Positions 26,025 to 34,866 of a stretch of 59,780 nt of DNA are shown in pieces (positions within the stretch are counted from its first letter, which is position 1; every line of letters begins with the position of its first letter). A program made the position numbers and the translations under genes. The notes beneath the pieces are model-generated. The model was not told the origin of the DNA, made no database searches, and worked only from the letters and a program-made list of their open reading frames with translations. This stretch comes from Gemmatimonadales bacterium (GTDB lineage: Bacteria; Gemmatimonadota; Gemmatimonadetes; Gemmatimonadales; GWC2-71-9), in contig DATAOI010000071.1 of the NCBI GenBank assembly GCA_036265815.1, forward strand, positions 1 to 59,780. Direction: 5' to 3'.

Positions 26025-26708
26025 ATGCGTCATCGTTCGTACCTCACCGGCATCGCCGCCGTCGGACTCATCGGGCTCTCCATCCTCGGCTTCCGGCTCT
26101 CCGGGGCGGGGCCCGCGGGTGATCGGCTCGCTCGTGCGCCGCTCCCGGTCCCGACTGCCAGGCAGCGGCTGGCCACCTTCGCCGGCGGGTGCTTCTGGTC
26201 GATGCAGAAGGCGTTCGACGGTGTCGCGGGCGTGGTCAAGACCACTGCCGGCTATGCCGGCGGCAAGAAGGCCAATCCAGCCTACGAGGATGTGGAGACG
26301 GGGGAGACGGGCCACGCCGAATCGGTGCAACTGGTCTACGATCCGGCCAAGATCTCCTACGAGAAGCTGCTCGATATCTATTGGCACCACATCGATCCGC
26401 TGACGCCCAACGCGGCGTTCTGCGATCGCGGACCCCAGTACCGCTCCATCATCTTCTATCACGACTCAACGCAGCAGCGGCTGGCCGAGGCGTCGAAGCG
26501 GGCCCTGGACGAGTCGCACCGATTCGCCACGCCGATCGTGACGGCCATCCAGCCGGCGACGCCGTTCTACCCGGCGGAGGAATACCACCAGCTCTTCTAC
26601 AAGAAGAACCCGGCCCGCTACGAGGCGTACCGGATCGGGTGCGGGCGGGATCAGCGGACCCGGGAGCTCTGGGGCGACCTGGCAGTCTCGAAGGGAGGCG
26701 GCCAGTGA
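26025..26708 (+). CDS. msrA: Exported peptide methionine sulfoxide reductase A
   Basis: Reduces methionine S-sulfoxide in oxidised proteins. 227 residues. An N-terminal hydrophobic segment ([18 protein letters not shown]) anchors or exports it. The catalytic Cys56 is in [13 protein letters not shown]. Family segments include [48 protein letters not shown] and the C-terminal RIGCGRDQ (likely resolving Cys). ATG 26025 has GGAG 10 nt upstream. The stop overlaps the msrB GTG start, so the pair is translationally coupled. Confidence 0.92.
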   Translation: MRHRSYLTGIAAVGLIGLSILGFRLSGAGPAGDRLARAPLPVPTARQRLATFAGGCFWSMQKAFDGVAGVVKTTAGYAGGKKANPAYEDVETGETGHAESVQLVYDPAKISYEKLLDIYWHHIDPLTPNAAFCDRGPQYRSIIFYHDSTQQRLAEASKRALDESHRFATPIVTAIQPATPFYPAEEYHQLFYKKNPARYEAYRIGCGRDQRTRELWGDLAVSKGGGQ

Positions 26709-27247
26709 GACTCGCTCTGATCTTCGCCTTGGCCGCGGCGGCGCTGGCATCGACCGGCGGCACCGCGGCGGCGCAGGCCCAACCCATTGGATGGAACCCG
26801 ATGACCTTCAAGAAGCCGAGCGATGCCGAGCTCAAACGTCAGCTCACGTCGGAGCAGTACACCGTGACCCAGCACGAGGGGACCGAGCGGCCGTTCCACA
26901 ATGCCTACTGGGACAACCACGCGGCGGGGATCTACGTCGACGTGGTCTCCGGCGAGCCGCTGTTCAGCTCGCTCGACAAGTACGAATCGGGTACCGGGTG
27001 GCCCAGCTTCGTCCGGCCGATGGAGCCGGCCAATCTCCAGACCAAAAGTGACCACCGGCTGCTGGAAGACCGGACCGAAGTGCGCTCGGCCCACGCCGAC
27101 TCCCATCTGGGGCATGTGTTCGACGACGGCCCTCCGCCGACCGGGAAACGCTACTGCATGAACTCCGCGGCGCTCCGGTTCGTCCCGGTTGACCGGCTGG
27201 AGGCGGAGGGGTACGGCAAGTACCTGCAGCTGTTCAAGCCGCGCTAG
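26705..27247 (+). CDS. msrB: Exported peptide methionine-R-sulfoxide reductase B
   Basis: Reduces methionine R-sulfoxide, complementing MsrA. 180 residues. A signal peptide ([24 protein letters not shown]) is followed by the MsrB fold: [34 protein letters not shown] and the catalytic Cys in [11 protein letters not shown] (~151). The two CxxC zinc pairs of many MsrB proteins are absent ([25 protein letters not shown]), so this is a zinc-free form. The start is GTG 26705, inside the msrA stop, with GGGAGG upstream. A longer open frame running back to 26189 is a shadow of msrA. Confidence 0.92.
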   Translation: MRLALIFALAAAALASTGGTAAAQAQPIGWNPMTFKKPSDAELKRQLTSEQYTVTQHEGTERPFHNAYWDNHAAGIYVDVVSGEPLFSSLDKYESGTGWPSFVRPMEPANLQTKSDHRLLEDRTEVRSAHADSHLGHVFDDGPPPTGKRYCMNSAALRFVPVDRLEAEGYGKYLQLFKPR

Positions 27248-27269
27248 GGTCAGAGGGCAGCTGTCGTCC

Positions 27270-27299
27270 GAGCGTCGGGTGGATGACAACCCGGCGCTC
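27270..27299. terminator. Hairpin between convergent msrB and doxX-like genes
   Basis: An 11-bp stem GAGCGTCGGGT / ACCCGGCGCTC (one T-G pair) with the 8-nt loop GGATGACA. It sits between convergent stop codons 27247 and 27326. There is no T tract on either side, so termination strength is uncertain. Confidence 0.45.
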
Positions 27300-27325
27300 C
27301 CGCTCCTCGGGATGACCGGCCCCGC

Positions 27326-27715
27326 TCACACGAGCACATACCGCCCGCCCCCCGTCGTCGCGATCACCAGGTTCATCGCCACGAAGAGGAGATCGTAGTG
27401 CCAGCCGTCGCTATGCTCTCCCCAGAATCCGGTATGCCAGACGAAGAGCTTTTTCTGGATCGCGCCGAGCATGATGAGAATGAGCCCCAGCGCGGCCACC
27501 TGGGGCAGCACGCCCAGCGCCACGCCCAGCCCGCCCGCCACCTCCGCGACGCCGAGAATGCGGGTGAACCCCGGGCTCGCCCCGATGCTCTTGCCCCGGG
27601 CGACGGGGTCTTTCACGTGACTCCGTCCGCTGGTGATGAACACCAGGCCCACCAGCAGCCTCATGAAGAGGAGCGCCGGGTCACTGAACTGGAGCAGCCA
27701 AGGAATTTTCGCCAT
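27326..27715 (-). CDS. DoxX-family membrane protein
   Basis: 129 residues with four predicted transmembrane helices: LLFMRLLVGLVFITSG, GFTRILGVAEVAGGLGVALG, VAALGLILIMLGAI and LLFVAMNLVIATTG. The DoxX family includes subunits of quinone-linked redox systems and many uncharacterised membrane proteins. GGAGGG lies 8 nt before ATG 27715. It is divergent from the GH15 gene and convergent with msrB. Its closeness to msrAB is suggestive of an envelope redox role but not proof. Confidence 0.82.
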   Translation of the reverse strand: MAKIPWLLQFSDPALLFMRLLVGLVFITSGRSHVKDPVARGKSIGASPGFTRILGVAEVAGGLGVALGVLPQVAALGLILIMLGAIQKKLFVWHTGFWGEHSDGWHYDLLFVAMNLVIATTGGGRYVLV

Positions 27716-27774
27716 ATTGGGGCCCTCCGCTCGGGGGGTGCGCCGATCTTTCCTCCAGGAACCTGCCTAGGGCG

Positions 27775-29586
27775 ATGAGTCGGCAGCCCATCGCCGAGTA
27801 CGCCCTGCTGTCCGACTGCCGCTCCGCCGCGCTGCTGCACCGCGCGGGGTCGGTGGACTGGCTCTGCTTTCCGCGCTACGACGCGCCCTCGGTCTTCGGC
27901 CGGCTGCTGGATGAGCGGGCGGGGCACTGGTCCATCGCCGTGCCCGGTGCCACGGACATCCGCCGCCGCTATCTCGACGGCACCCTGGTCCTGGAGACCC
28001 GCTACGAGACCCCGACCGGACGGGTCACGCTCACCGATGCGCTCGCAGTAGGTGCCAACGAGCGAGACCATCAGCTGGCCACCCAATCGCCCCACGTGCT
28101 GCTCAGACGGGCGGAATGTACCGCCGGGAGCGTCGAGCTGGAGATGGAATATGCGCCCCGGCCGGACTACGGGCGCGCGGGGCACGATCCCGCTGGCGCC
28201 TCGGACCTGGTCTTCTCCTCACCGGTGCCGCACGCGAGCGGGGACGGGGCCGCGCGGGCCCGGATCACCCTCCACGCGGGCGAGTCGCGGGCCTTCGCGC
28301 TGCAGTTTCAGCCCGACGGTGGGCAGGATGCCTGCTGGACCGAGCAGGAGGTGACCGATCGCCTGCGGGAGACGATCGCCGCGTGGCAGAGCTGGTCCAG
28401 CCATCACCAGCGCTATGACGGTCCCTGGCCGGAGCTGGTGAAGGGCAGCGGCGTGGTGCTGCAGGGCCTCACCTATCAGCCGACCGGCGCCATCGTCGCC
28501 GCGGCCACCACGTCGCTGCCCGAGGTGGTGGGAGGGGAGCGCAACTGGGACTACCGCTACACCTGGATCCGCGACGCGAGCCTGACGCTGGAAGCGCTCT
28601 GGGTCGCGGCCTGCCCGGACGAGGCGATCCAGTTCTTCGACTTCATCGCCCGCACCGCCGTCCGCCAGCTTCACGAGGAAGGCGACCTGCAGATCATGTT
28701 CGGGGTGGGCGGCGAGCGCGACCTCTCGGAGCGCGAGCTCTCCCACCTGTCCGGCTGGCGTGACAGCCGGCCGGTCCGGGTCGGCAATGCCGCCTGGAGC
28801 CAGCGCCAGGTCGACGTCTATGGCGAGCTCCTGAGCGCGGTGCACCGGCTGCGCGGTCAGCTGGGAACGCTCGCGCCCACCACCGCCGGCTTCCTGGCCG
28901 ACGTGGCCGACGCGGCACTTCGCCGCTGGCGAGAGCCGGACCACGGCATCTGGGAGATCCGGGACCAGCCCAGGCACTTCGTGCATTCCAAGCTGCTCTG
29001 CTGGGTGGCGCTCGACCGTGGGGTCGAGCTGGCCGATCTCCTCGGCGCCGAGCCGGAGCGGGTGGGTCGATGGACCAGCGGGCGCGAGGAGATCCGCCGG
29101 GCGATTCTGGAGCGCGGCTGGAGCGACCGCGCGGGCGCGTTCACCCAGACGTTCGATGGCGACGCGTTGGACGCCTCCACCCTGCTGATCCCGATCATGG
29201 GCCTGCTGCCGGGTGACGATCCCAAGGTGCGCGCCACCGTGAACGCGATCGCCACCCGGCTCACCGACCCCCGAGGTCTGGTCTACCGCTACCGGGTGGA
29301 GGACGGCCTGGAGGGAAGGGAGGGGGCGTTCCTGCTCTGCACCTTCTGGCTGGCCCACGCGCTCGCGCTGAGTGGGGAGACGGCGCGGGCCCGGGAGGTG
29401 TTCGGCCGGGCGGCGGCGTTCGTCAACGACGTCGGTCTTCTCTCGGAGGAGGCCGACGGCGCCACCGGCGAGCTGCTGGGCAACTTTCCCCAGGCGTTCA
29501 GCCACGTCGGTCTGGTGAACGCGGCGTGGGCGATCCAGCAGGCCGAGCGGGGCCGCGCGGCGCCCAGCACGCAGCCGCTGGAGTGA
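27775..29586 (+). CDS. GH15-family glucoamylase/trehalase-like enzyme
   Basis: 603 residues, cytoplasmic (no signal peptide). The N-terminal beta-sandwich is the type seen in bacterial GH15 proteins (IAEYALLSDCRSAALL; SVDWLCFPRYDAPSVFGRLLD). The (alpha/alpha)6 barrel has GERNWDYRYTWIRDASLTL near residue 257, HSKLLCWVALDRG near 405 and GLLSEEADGATGELLGNFPQAFSH near 567. Members hydrolyse maltooligosaccharides or trehalose with inversion. Which substrate applies cannot be told, but the window also has a periplasmic trehalase. It ends 3 bp before the convergent antiporter stop. Confidence 0.88.
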   Translation: MSRQPIAEYALLSDCRSAALLHRAGSVDWLCFPRYDAPSVFGRLLDERAGHWSIAVPGATDIRRRYLDGTLVLETRYETPTGRVTLTDALAVGANERDHQLATQSPHVLLRRAECTAGSVELEMEYAPRPDYGRAGHDPAGASDLVFSSPVPHASGDGAARARITLHAGESRAFALQFQPDGGQDACWTEQEVTDRLRETIAAWQSWSSHHQRYDGPWPELVKGSGVVLQGLTYQPTGAIVAAATTSLPEVVGGERNWDYRYTWIRDASLTLEALWVAACPDEAIQFFDFIARTAVRQLHEEGDLQIMFGVGGERDLSERELSHLSGWRDSRPVRVGNAAWSQRQVDVYGELLSAVHRLRGQLGTLAPTTAGFLADVADAALRRWREPDHGIWEIRDQPRHFVHSKLLCWVALDRGVELADLLGAEPERVGRWTSGREEIRRAILERGWSDRAGAFTQTFDGDALDASTLLIPIMGLLPGDDPKVRATVNAIATRLTDPRGLVYRYRVEDGLEGREGAFLLCTFWLAHALALSGETARAREVFGRAAAFVNDVGLLSEEADGATGELLGNFPQAFSHVGLVNAAWAIQQAERGRAAPSTQPLE

Positions 29587-29589
29587 CAC

Positions 29590-31140
29590 CTACTCTCCCC
29601 GGGTCATCGCCTCCGCGTTCATCTCGGCAAAGTCCAGCTCCTCCTCCACCCGGTGGAAGGCGTCATCCCCGATCACCCCCCGCGACCGTAGATCCGAGAG
29701 CCGGCGCCGCTCCGCCTGCTGGGCTCGGCGCACCGCGCCCCAGTAGTCCGCTCCCCGACCGTCGTCAGGGGCCGCCGCCCCGCCGGATTCGGCCCGATCC
29801 ACCCGCGCCTGGTATTTCTGCTGCAGCAGCCGCACCATCTCGTTTCCACTCGCCACGCCGTCCATGGCCGCCAGCCCGGCCCGCGCCGTCTCCGCCCGGG
29901 CCAGCCGGACCTCGCGCTCGACCGTATGGTCGTCCTGCAGCCGAAGCGTGCGCATGAGCGGACTCACCGTCATCCCCTGAACCACCAGCGTGGCGAGCAC
30001 CACCGAGAACGCGGTGAAGAGAATGAGGTCGCGGTAGGGAAACCGCGCGGGCAGCGCCAGCGCCGCGGCCAGCGTGACGATGCCCCGCATGCCGCACCAG
30101 GCGATCACCGTCGCCGTCCGGAACGAGGGATACCGCCGGCTGCCGGGACGGACCAGCCAGCGACCGACTGCGGCGTAGCCCATCACCCACACGATACGCA
30201 CCAGCACCACCGCCGCCGTGACCGCCGCCGCCACTCCCAGGTAGGTGATCAACTCGGCGTGTCCCAGCCGCTGCAGGATCGGCTTGAGCTGGAGGCCCAC
30301 CAGGATGAATGCCAGCACGTTCAGCACGAAGACGGCGACTTCCCAGACCGCGTACGAGGGAATCCGGAGCCGGGCCGGGAACTGGTCGGGCGCCGTACGG
30401 GCCACCAGGATCGCGTAGACCACCATCGTGATGATGCCGGAGAGCCCGAGCCCCTCGGCGATCATCCACACGGCGAAGGTGGACACGAACTGCGAGATGA
30501 CGGCCGTGGACAGGTCGTCGATCCGGGAGTTGAGGAAGAGCGAGGCCCGACAGAGCACCGCCGCCAGCAGGATGCTGCCGGCGGTCACCACCGCCAGCAT
30601 CGGGATGGCGCTCCATCCGGAGAAGGTGCCGGTGAGCGCTGCCGCCACCGCCAGCCGGTAGGTCAGGAGCGCGGTCGCATCGTTGAACAGGCTTTCGCCC
30701 TCGAGAATCACGAAGACGTTGTGCGGCGCCCGGAGCTGGCGGAGCACGGCGGTGGCCGCGGCGGCATCGGGCGGCGCCACGATGGCGCCGAGCGCGATCG
30801 CGGCTGGCCAGGAGAGCTCCGGAACCATCCACCGCGCTACCACCGCCACCGCCACCACCGTGAGTCCCACCGCGACCAGCGCGAGGCCGGTCACCGCCCG
30901 CCAATTCTGTTTGAGGTCGCGCGGGGAGGAGTCGAAAGCGGCGTCGAGCAGCACCGGGGCCACGAACAGGGTCAGGGCCAGCCGGGGATCCAGCATCACG
31001 CTGGGCACGTTGGGCAGCAGCGCGAGCACCGCGCCCGCCAGCGCCAGCAGCGCGGGGTAGGGCGCGTTCATCCGGCGGGCGAACGCCGCGAGGACGGCGC
31101 CGACTAGAAGCAAGGTGATGACCAGCTCGAAGACGGGCAT
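29590..31140 (-). CDS. CPA1-family Na+/H+ antiporter (NhaP-like)
   Basis: 516 residues with about 12 predicted membrane helices followed by a charged cytoplasmic tail of ~130 residues. The ion-binding core is visible as AIVAPPDAAAATAVLRQLR, and the EGESLFNDATALLTYRLAV helix after it is diagnostic of the CPA1 superfamily. Exchanges Na+ or K+ for H+ at the inner membrane and helps hold pH and salt balance. The tail (HTVEREVRLARAETARAGL...) is helical and probably regulatory. It lies 74 bp downstream of the MFS gene on the same strand, and may be co-transcribed with it. Confidence 0.92.
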   Translation of the reverse strand: MPVFELVITLLLVGAVLAAFARRMNAPYPALLALAGAVLALLPNVPSVMLDPRLALTLFVAPVLLDAAFDSSPRDLKQNWRAVTGLALVAVGLTVVAVAVVARWMVPELSWPAAIALGAIVAPPDAAAATAVLRQLRAPHNVFVILEGESLFNDATALLTYRLAVAAALTGTFSGWSAIPMLAVVTAGSILLAAVLCRASLFLNSRIDDLSTAVISQFVSTFAVWMIAEGLGLSGIITMVVYAILVARTAPDQFPARLRIPSYAVWEVAVFVLNVLAFILVGLQLKPILQRLGHAELITYLGVAAAVTAAVVLVRIVWVMGYAAVGRWLVRPGSRRYPSFRTATVIAWCGMRGIVTLAAALALPARFPYRDLILFTAFSVVLATLVVQGMTVSPLMRTLRLQDDHTVEREVRLARAETARAGLAAMDGVASGNEMVRLLQQKYQARVDRAESGGAAAPDDGRGADYWGAVRRAQQAERRRLSDLRSRGVIGDDAFHRVEEELDFAEMNAEAMTRGE

Positions 31141-31214
31141 GAGACCCGAGTGGATGCGTCGGGGTACGATAGCAGGGAGGCGGGAAACGCGGGAAGAGGG
31201 CCCGCGGCCCGCGG

Positions 31215-32546
31215 TCAGCGCGGGCGCGCCGCCTGGAACTCCTGGGTCATCCGGTGCCGGGCGGTTCCGGGCAAGAGGAGCGCGCCGAGAAAGGTGACCG
31301 TCGCCGCCAGCGCGAGATAGATCCCGGGCGCCAGGTTCACCTGGGTGCGCGCCACCAGCCAGGCGGCGATCATCGGCGTGGTCCCGCCAAGCAGGGCGAG
31401 CGACACGTTGTATCCCACGGACAGCACGGTACAGCGGACCCGCCAGGGCGCCAGCTCCGCCATGGCGGCCGGAAGCACAGCGCCGGTCGTGCCGACCAGC
31501 AGGGCGAGCCCCATCTGACCTCCGAGAATGGCCAGCGGAGTGCCGTGGGCCATCAGTGCCATGAGCGGCCAGGCCAGCAGTGCGAGTCCTCCCGCCGCCC
31601 AGGCCAGCACGACGCGCCGTCCCAGACGGTCACTCGCGAGCCCGGCCACCGGAGTGATCACCAGCAGCAGCATCATGGCGATCGTGTTGAGCTCGAACGC
31701 CCTGATGGCCGGCACCTGGGCCACCTGCTGGAGCCAGATGGCGGAATAGACGAACGTGGTGTAGAACCCGACGCTGATCCCCGCCGTCAGGGCCACCAGG
31801 TGCGCCATCGTCCGCCAGTGCGCGCGCAATGCCTCGCTCAGCGGGGACTTGGCTGGCGCCTGCTGGGGCACCCGTTCGACGTAGTGCCGCCGGATCGCCA
31901 GGCCGCCGAGCCCGACCAAGAGCCCCACCAGAAACGGGATCCGCCAGCCGTAGTCATTCACCGCCTCGGGCGACATGCTCGCGTTCACCAGCCAGCCCGC
32001 CGCCGAGCCGAGCAGAGTCCCGGACGCCGCGCCGAACGGCCCCCAGCTCCCCATCCAGCCACGGTGGCCCGGCGCCGAGCCCTCCACCAGAAACACCGCG
32101 GACGCCATGTACTCGCCGCCGACCGACACCCCCTGGAGCATGCGAAATAGCACCAGCAGGATGGGCGCCGCCAGACCGATCGTCGCCGCGCCGGGCAGGA
32201 GCCCGATGAAGAATGAGGGGAACGCCATGGCGAGCACCGACCCGACCAGCGCCTCCTTGCGGCCGAAGCGGTCCCCGATCCAGCCGAACAGCGCCCCGCC
32301 CACCGGCCGCATGAGGAAGCCGGCCGCGAACGTGCCGAACGCTGCCAGCAGCGATGCGGTCGGATTTCCGGCGGGAAAGAAATGGGTGCCGATCTGCCGG
32401 GCGAAGAACCCGAAGAGGGCGAAGTCGTACCACTCGAGCATGTTCCCCACCACCCCGGCGATGACGCCCCGGCGCACGCTGGCGGGAGTATGGAACTCCT
32501 GGGTGTGGACGAACGCGGGAGTGAGCGGGGTGGCGGTCGCGGTCAT
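31215..32546 (-). CDS. MFS metabolite:H+ symporter (MHS family)
   Basis: 443 residues with 12 predicted helices. MHS-family hallmarks: GNMLEWYDFALFGFFA in helix 1, GFLMRPVGGALFGWIGDRFGRKEAL covering helix 2 and the loop, and GEYMASAVFLVEGSAPGHRGWMGSW in helix 4-5. Relatives import citrate, alpha-ketoglutarate, shikimate or proline/betaine with protons. The substrate is not predictable here. It is divergent from the orphan exported protein at 32694. Confidence 0.9.
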   Translation of the reverse strand: MTATATPLTPAFVHTQEFHTPASVRRGVIAGVVGNMLEWYDFALFGFFARQIGTHFFPAGNPTASLLAAFGTFAAGFLMRPVGGALFGWIGDRFGRKEALVGSVLAMAFPSFFIGLLPGAATIGLAAPILLVLFRMLQGVSVGGEYMASAVFLVEGSAPGHRGWMGSWGPFGAASGTLLGSAAGWLVNASMSPEAVNDYGWRIPFLVGLLVGLGGLAIRRHYVERVPQQAPAKSPLSEALRAHWRTMAHLVALTAGISVGFYTTFVYSAIWLQQVAQVPAIRAFELNTIAMMLLLVITPVAGLASDRLGRRVVLAWAAGGLALLAWPLMALMAHGTPLAILGGQMGLALLVGTTGAVLPAAMAELAPWRVRCTVLSVGYNVSLALLGGTTPMIAAWLVARTQVNLAPGIYLALAATVTFLGALLLPGTARHRMTQEFQAARPR

Positions 32547-32693
32547 GGAGATACCGGGGCTGAGCCTCGCGTCCGCAGTCGCCGCGCAATCCGCTCAGAG
32601 CTGACGCGGAGATCGGCCTGGGGAGCCGAGGGGTCTATGAGAGAGTCCGGGAAGGCTCTAGCATACTCATACCCGGAGGGAGGGGCTAGAGCC

Positions 32694-33665
32694 ATGTGGC
32701 GGGGATCGTTGGCAGTGCGCCTTGGCACAGTGTGGATCGCCTCGACGGCAGGTGCGGCCGCGGCGCCGGTGTGCGCCTGGGGCCAGCACGCCGCGGACGG
32801 CAGGGTGCAGGCCCGGATGGGTCACGTCGACTTCCATATCGATTCGAGCGTGGTGCTGCGGATCCACTCGCTCCGCGGTGCGCTCCTCCGCGCCGCGCCC
32901 GAGCACCTGCCCTATCTGGACGACAAGCACTCCTTCATCCTGGCCATCGACACGGCCAGGATCGGGATTACCCCGGCGTCCCTCAGCGGCCTGCTCAACC
33001 GTTACACCTTCGCCTATCGCGGGTCACCGCTGCGCAAGCTGACCGTCACGGTGAAGGAGGGGCATGTCGAGCAACGCGGCCTGATGAAGGGAATCTCGTT
33101 CACCATGGTGGCCGATCTCACCATCACTCCCGAGGGCGACCTCCGGCTGCACCCGACGTCCATCAAGGCGGTGGGGATCAAGGTAGGGGGCTTGATGAAG
33201 TTCTTCGGCCTCAACCTGGAGAAGATGGTGAACACCAGCGGGGCCCGCGGCGTCCGGATCGAGGGCAACGACTTTCTGCTCTCGCCCACGGGGCTGCTGC
33301 CGCCACCCAAGGTGCAGGGGCGGGTGGTCGCCGTCGAGGTGACCGACACGGAGCTGGTGCAGGTGTTCGGGCCCAGGCCCGAGTCGGAGGCGCATCCGCG
33401 CGCTCCTCCCGAGCCCAAGGCGCCGAATTACATGTTTTTCCGTGGCGGGGTGCTGCGCTTCGGGAAGCTCACCATGACCGACACCGACCTGCTCATCGTC
33501 GACGCCGAGCCGAAGGATCGCTTCGACTTCTTCCTGGATCACTACAACGAACAGCTGGTCGCGGGCTATTCCAGGAACACCCCCGATCACGGGCTCATCG
33601 TGACCATGCCCGATTACGCGGCGCTCAAGTCGGACCGCCGGTTGCCTCCGCCGGCGGTCCGCTAG
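32694..33665 (+). CDS. Uncharacterised exported protein
   Basis: 323 residues, not recognised. The N-terminus (MWRGSLAVRLGTVWIASTAGAAAAPVCAWG) looks like a signal peptide. The rest is mixed alpha/beta with repeated strand-rich segments: VQARMGHVDFHIDSSVVLRI, LTVTVKEGHVEQRGLM, ISFTMVADLTITPEGDLRL and ARGVRIEGNDFLLSPTG. This pattern suggests a lipid-binding or barrel-associated periplasmic protein, but that is speculation. ATG 32694 has GGAGGGAGGGG upstream; an in-frame ATG at 32637 is possible. No conserved partner is nearby. Confidence 0.7.
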   Translation: MWRGSLAVRLGTVWIASTAGAAAAPVCAWGQHAADGRVQARMGHVDFHIDSSVVLRIHSLRGALLRAAPEHLPYLDDKHSFILAIDTARIGITPASLSGLLNRYTFAYRGSPLRKLTVTVKEGHVEQRGLMKGISFTMVADLTITPEGDLRLHPTSIKAVGIKVGGLMKFFGLNLEKMVNTSGARGVRIEGNDFLLSPTGLLPPPKVQGRVVAVEVTDTELVQVFGPRPESEAHPRAPPEPKAPNYMFFRGGVLRFGKLTMTDTDLLIVDAEPKDRFDFFLDHYNEQLVAGYSRNTPDHGLIVTMPDYAALKSDRRLPPPAVR

Positions 33666-33688
33666 CGGCGTGCCGGCCCCGGACCGAG

Positions 33689-34204
33689 CTACTTGAGCTC
33701 AGACTCGCTGCCGACGGATGCTGCCGCCTGGTTGATGCCGCTCTCGCCGATCTGGGTGAGTTTCTGGTCGGCGGCCTCCTCCTCCTCGAGGGTCTGTTGC
33801 AGCAGCCTCTCCGCATCTGAGTAGCCCAGGAGCTGGGCGTAGGTCCGCAGACAGCCGTAGGCGGCCATCTCGTAGTGCTCGACCCGTTGAGCTGCGGCGA
33901 TCAGGGCCGCGTCGATCACGGCGCCTTCGCCCTCCTGCTCCAGGATCTCCTTACCTTCCTCCAATAGACCTTCCATGCCCTTGCACTTCTTGCCGCGGGC
34001 CGTCTGCTCGAGGGCCTTGAAGATCTGCTCCAGGCGCTGCACGTGGCCCTGCGTCTGCTTGAGATGGTGCGTGAAGGCCTGTTGCAAGTCCTGCGACTCC
34101 GCGGCCTTAGCCATGCGGGGCAGGGCACGCACGATTTGCTTCTCGGCGCTGTAAATGTCCTTCAGCTCTTCCAGAAAGAGCTTGTCGAGGGAATCGAGAC
34201 TCAT
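33689..34204 (-). CDS. DUF892 (YciF-like) ferritin-like protein
   Basis: 171 residues forming a four-helix ferritin-like bundle: LFLEELKDIYSAEKQIVRALPRMAKAA, FTHHLKQTQGHVQRLEQIF, AAAQRVEHYEMAAYGCLRTYAQ and LLQQTLEEEEAADQKLTQI. Conserved Glu and His at EELKDIY, HHLKQTQGH and EHYEMAAY would bind a di-metal centre. YciF-type proteins are stress-induced. ATG 34204 has GGAG 7 nt upstream and is preferred over GTG 34219. The C-terminal ~15 residues are Ser/Glu-rich. It is divergent from the toxin-antitoxin pair. Confidence 0.88.
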   Translation of the reverse strand: MSLDSLDKLFLEELKDIYSAEKQIVRALPRMAKAAESQDLQQAFTHHLKQTQGHVQRLEQIFKALEQTARGKKCKGMEGLLEEGKEILEQEGEGAVIDAALIAAAQRVEHYEMAAYGCLRTYAQLLGYSDAERLLQQTLEEEEAADQKLTQIGESGINQAAASVGSESELK

Positions 34205-34234
34205 GGGATGCTCCGACACCTGAGGAAAAAAGTC

Positions 34235-34257
34235 GTGTCACACTCCGCGTGTCACAC
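34235..34257. repeat. Direct repeat GTGTCACAC x2 in the divergent DUF892 / antitoxin promoter region
   Basis: Two identical copies of GTGTCACAC (34235-34243 and 34249-34257), 14 bp start to start, in the 208-bp region between divergent genes. Placement fits an operator for autoregulation by the ParS/Xre-type antitoxin or for DUF892 control. Confidence 0.4.
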
Positions 34258-34412
34258 AGTGGCGGCCCATGATATTGTGCAATCCGAGCCCGGGATGTGA
34301 TGGTGCTCTCACTGGCGGGGTATCGGCCGCTCGGCCCGAACGGGCGGCTGGCGCCAGCCCACCTGGGCTGCTATTTTGCTCATGTGGGCAACCCCTCGAG
34401 CGGGAGGCGACG

Positions 34413-34856
34413 GTGTCGAGCTACCCCGATGTCGGCAGAGTCGTGCAGCACCTGGGCGGGCGGAAGGTGCTGCGGGAGCACCTCGCCAGCGTGGCGGATG
34501 TGGAGCGCGCCGTGGGAAAGGGGCTGCCGTACGCGTCGCTCACCCATGTGATCCGAGGCTATCCCGAGCGGCAGCAGCGCCACGTACAGGAGATCGTGCT
34601 GCCCCGCTCCACCCTGCAGCGCCGGGAAGGAGAGGGTCGCCTCAAGCCGGCGGAGAGCGAGCGGTTGGAGCGCATCGCCCGGCTCACGGCGCTGGCCGAG
34701 CAGGTGTGGGAGTCGCCGGAGGAGGCGCAGCGGTTTCTGACCACGGACCATCCGATGCTCGAGGGCCAGGCCCCGCTGGACCTCGCCGCCACCGACCTCG
34801 GCACGCGCCGGGTGGAAGCGCTGCTCTGGAAGCTCGAGTACAGTCTCCCGGTGTGA
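34413..34856 (+). CDS. ParS/Xre-family antitoxin (DUF2384) of a RES-type toxin-antitoxin pair
   Basis: 147 residues. The N-terminal ~75 residues are helical, with a probable helix-turn-helix (ASVADVERAVGKGLPYASLTHVI). The C-terminal DUF2384 domain (residues ~85-147: RIARLTALAEQVWESPEEAQRFL, AATDLGTRRVEALLWKLEY) is the toxin-capping part of MbcA/ParS antitoxins. The start is GTG 34413 with GGGAGG 5 nt upstream; the frame is open further upstream but without a ribosome site. The toxin gene follows after 10 bp in the usual antitoxin-first order. Confidence 0.87.
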   Translation: MSSYPDVGRVVQHLGGRKVLREHLASVADVERAVGKGLPYASLTHVIRGYPERQQRHVQEIVLPRSTLQRREGEGRLKPAESERLERIARLTALAEQVWESPEEAQRFLTTDHPMLEGQAPLDLAATDLGTRRVEALLWKLEYSLPV

Positions 34857-34866
34857 GGCCCCGCCG

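Noticed and set aside
26189-26704. An N-terminal extension of msrB reaching back to 26189
   Set aside because: It covers msrA in another frame. GTG 26705 with GGGAGG upstream and a clean signal peptide is the better start.
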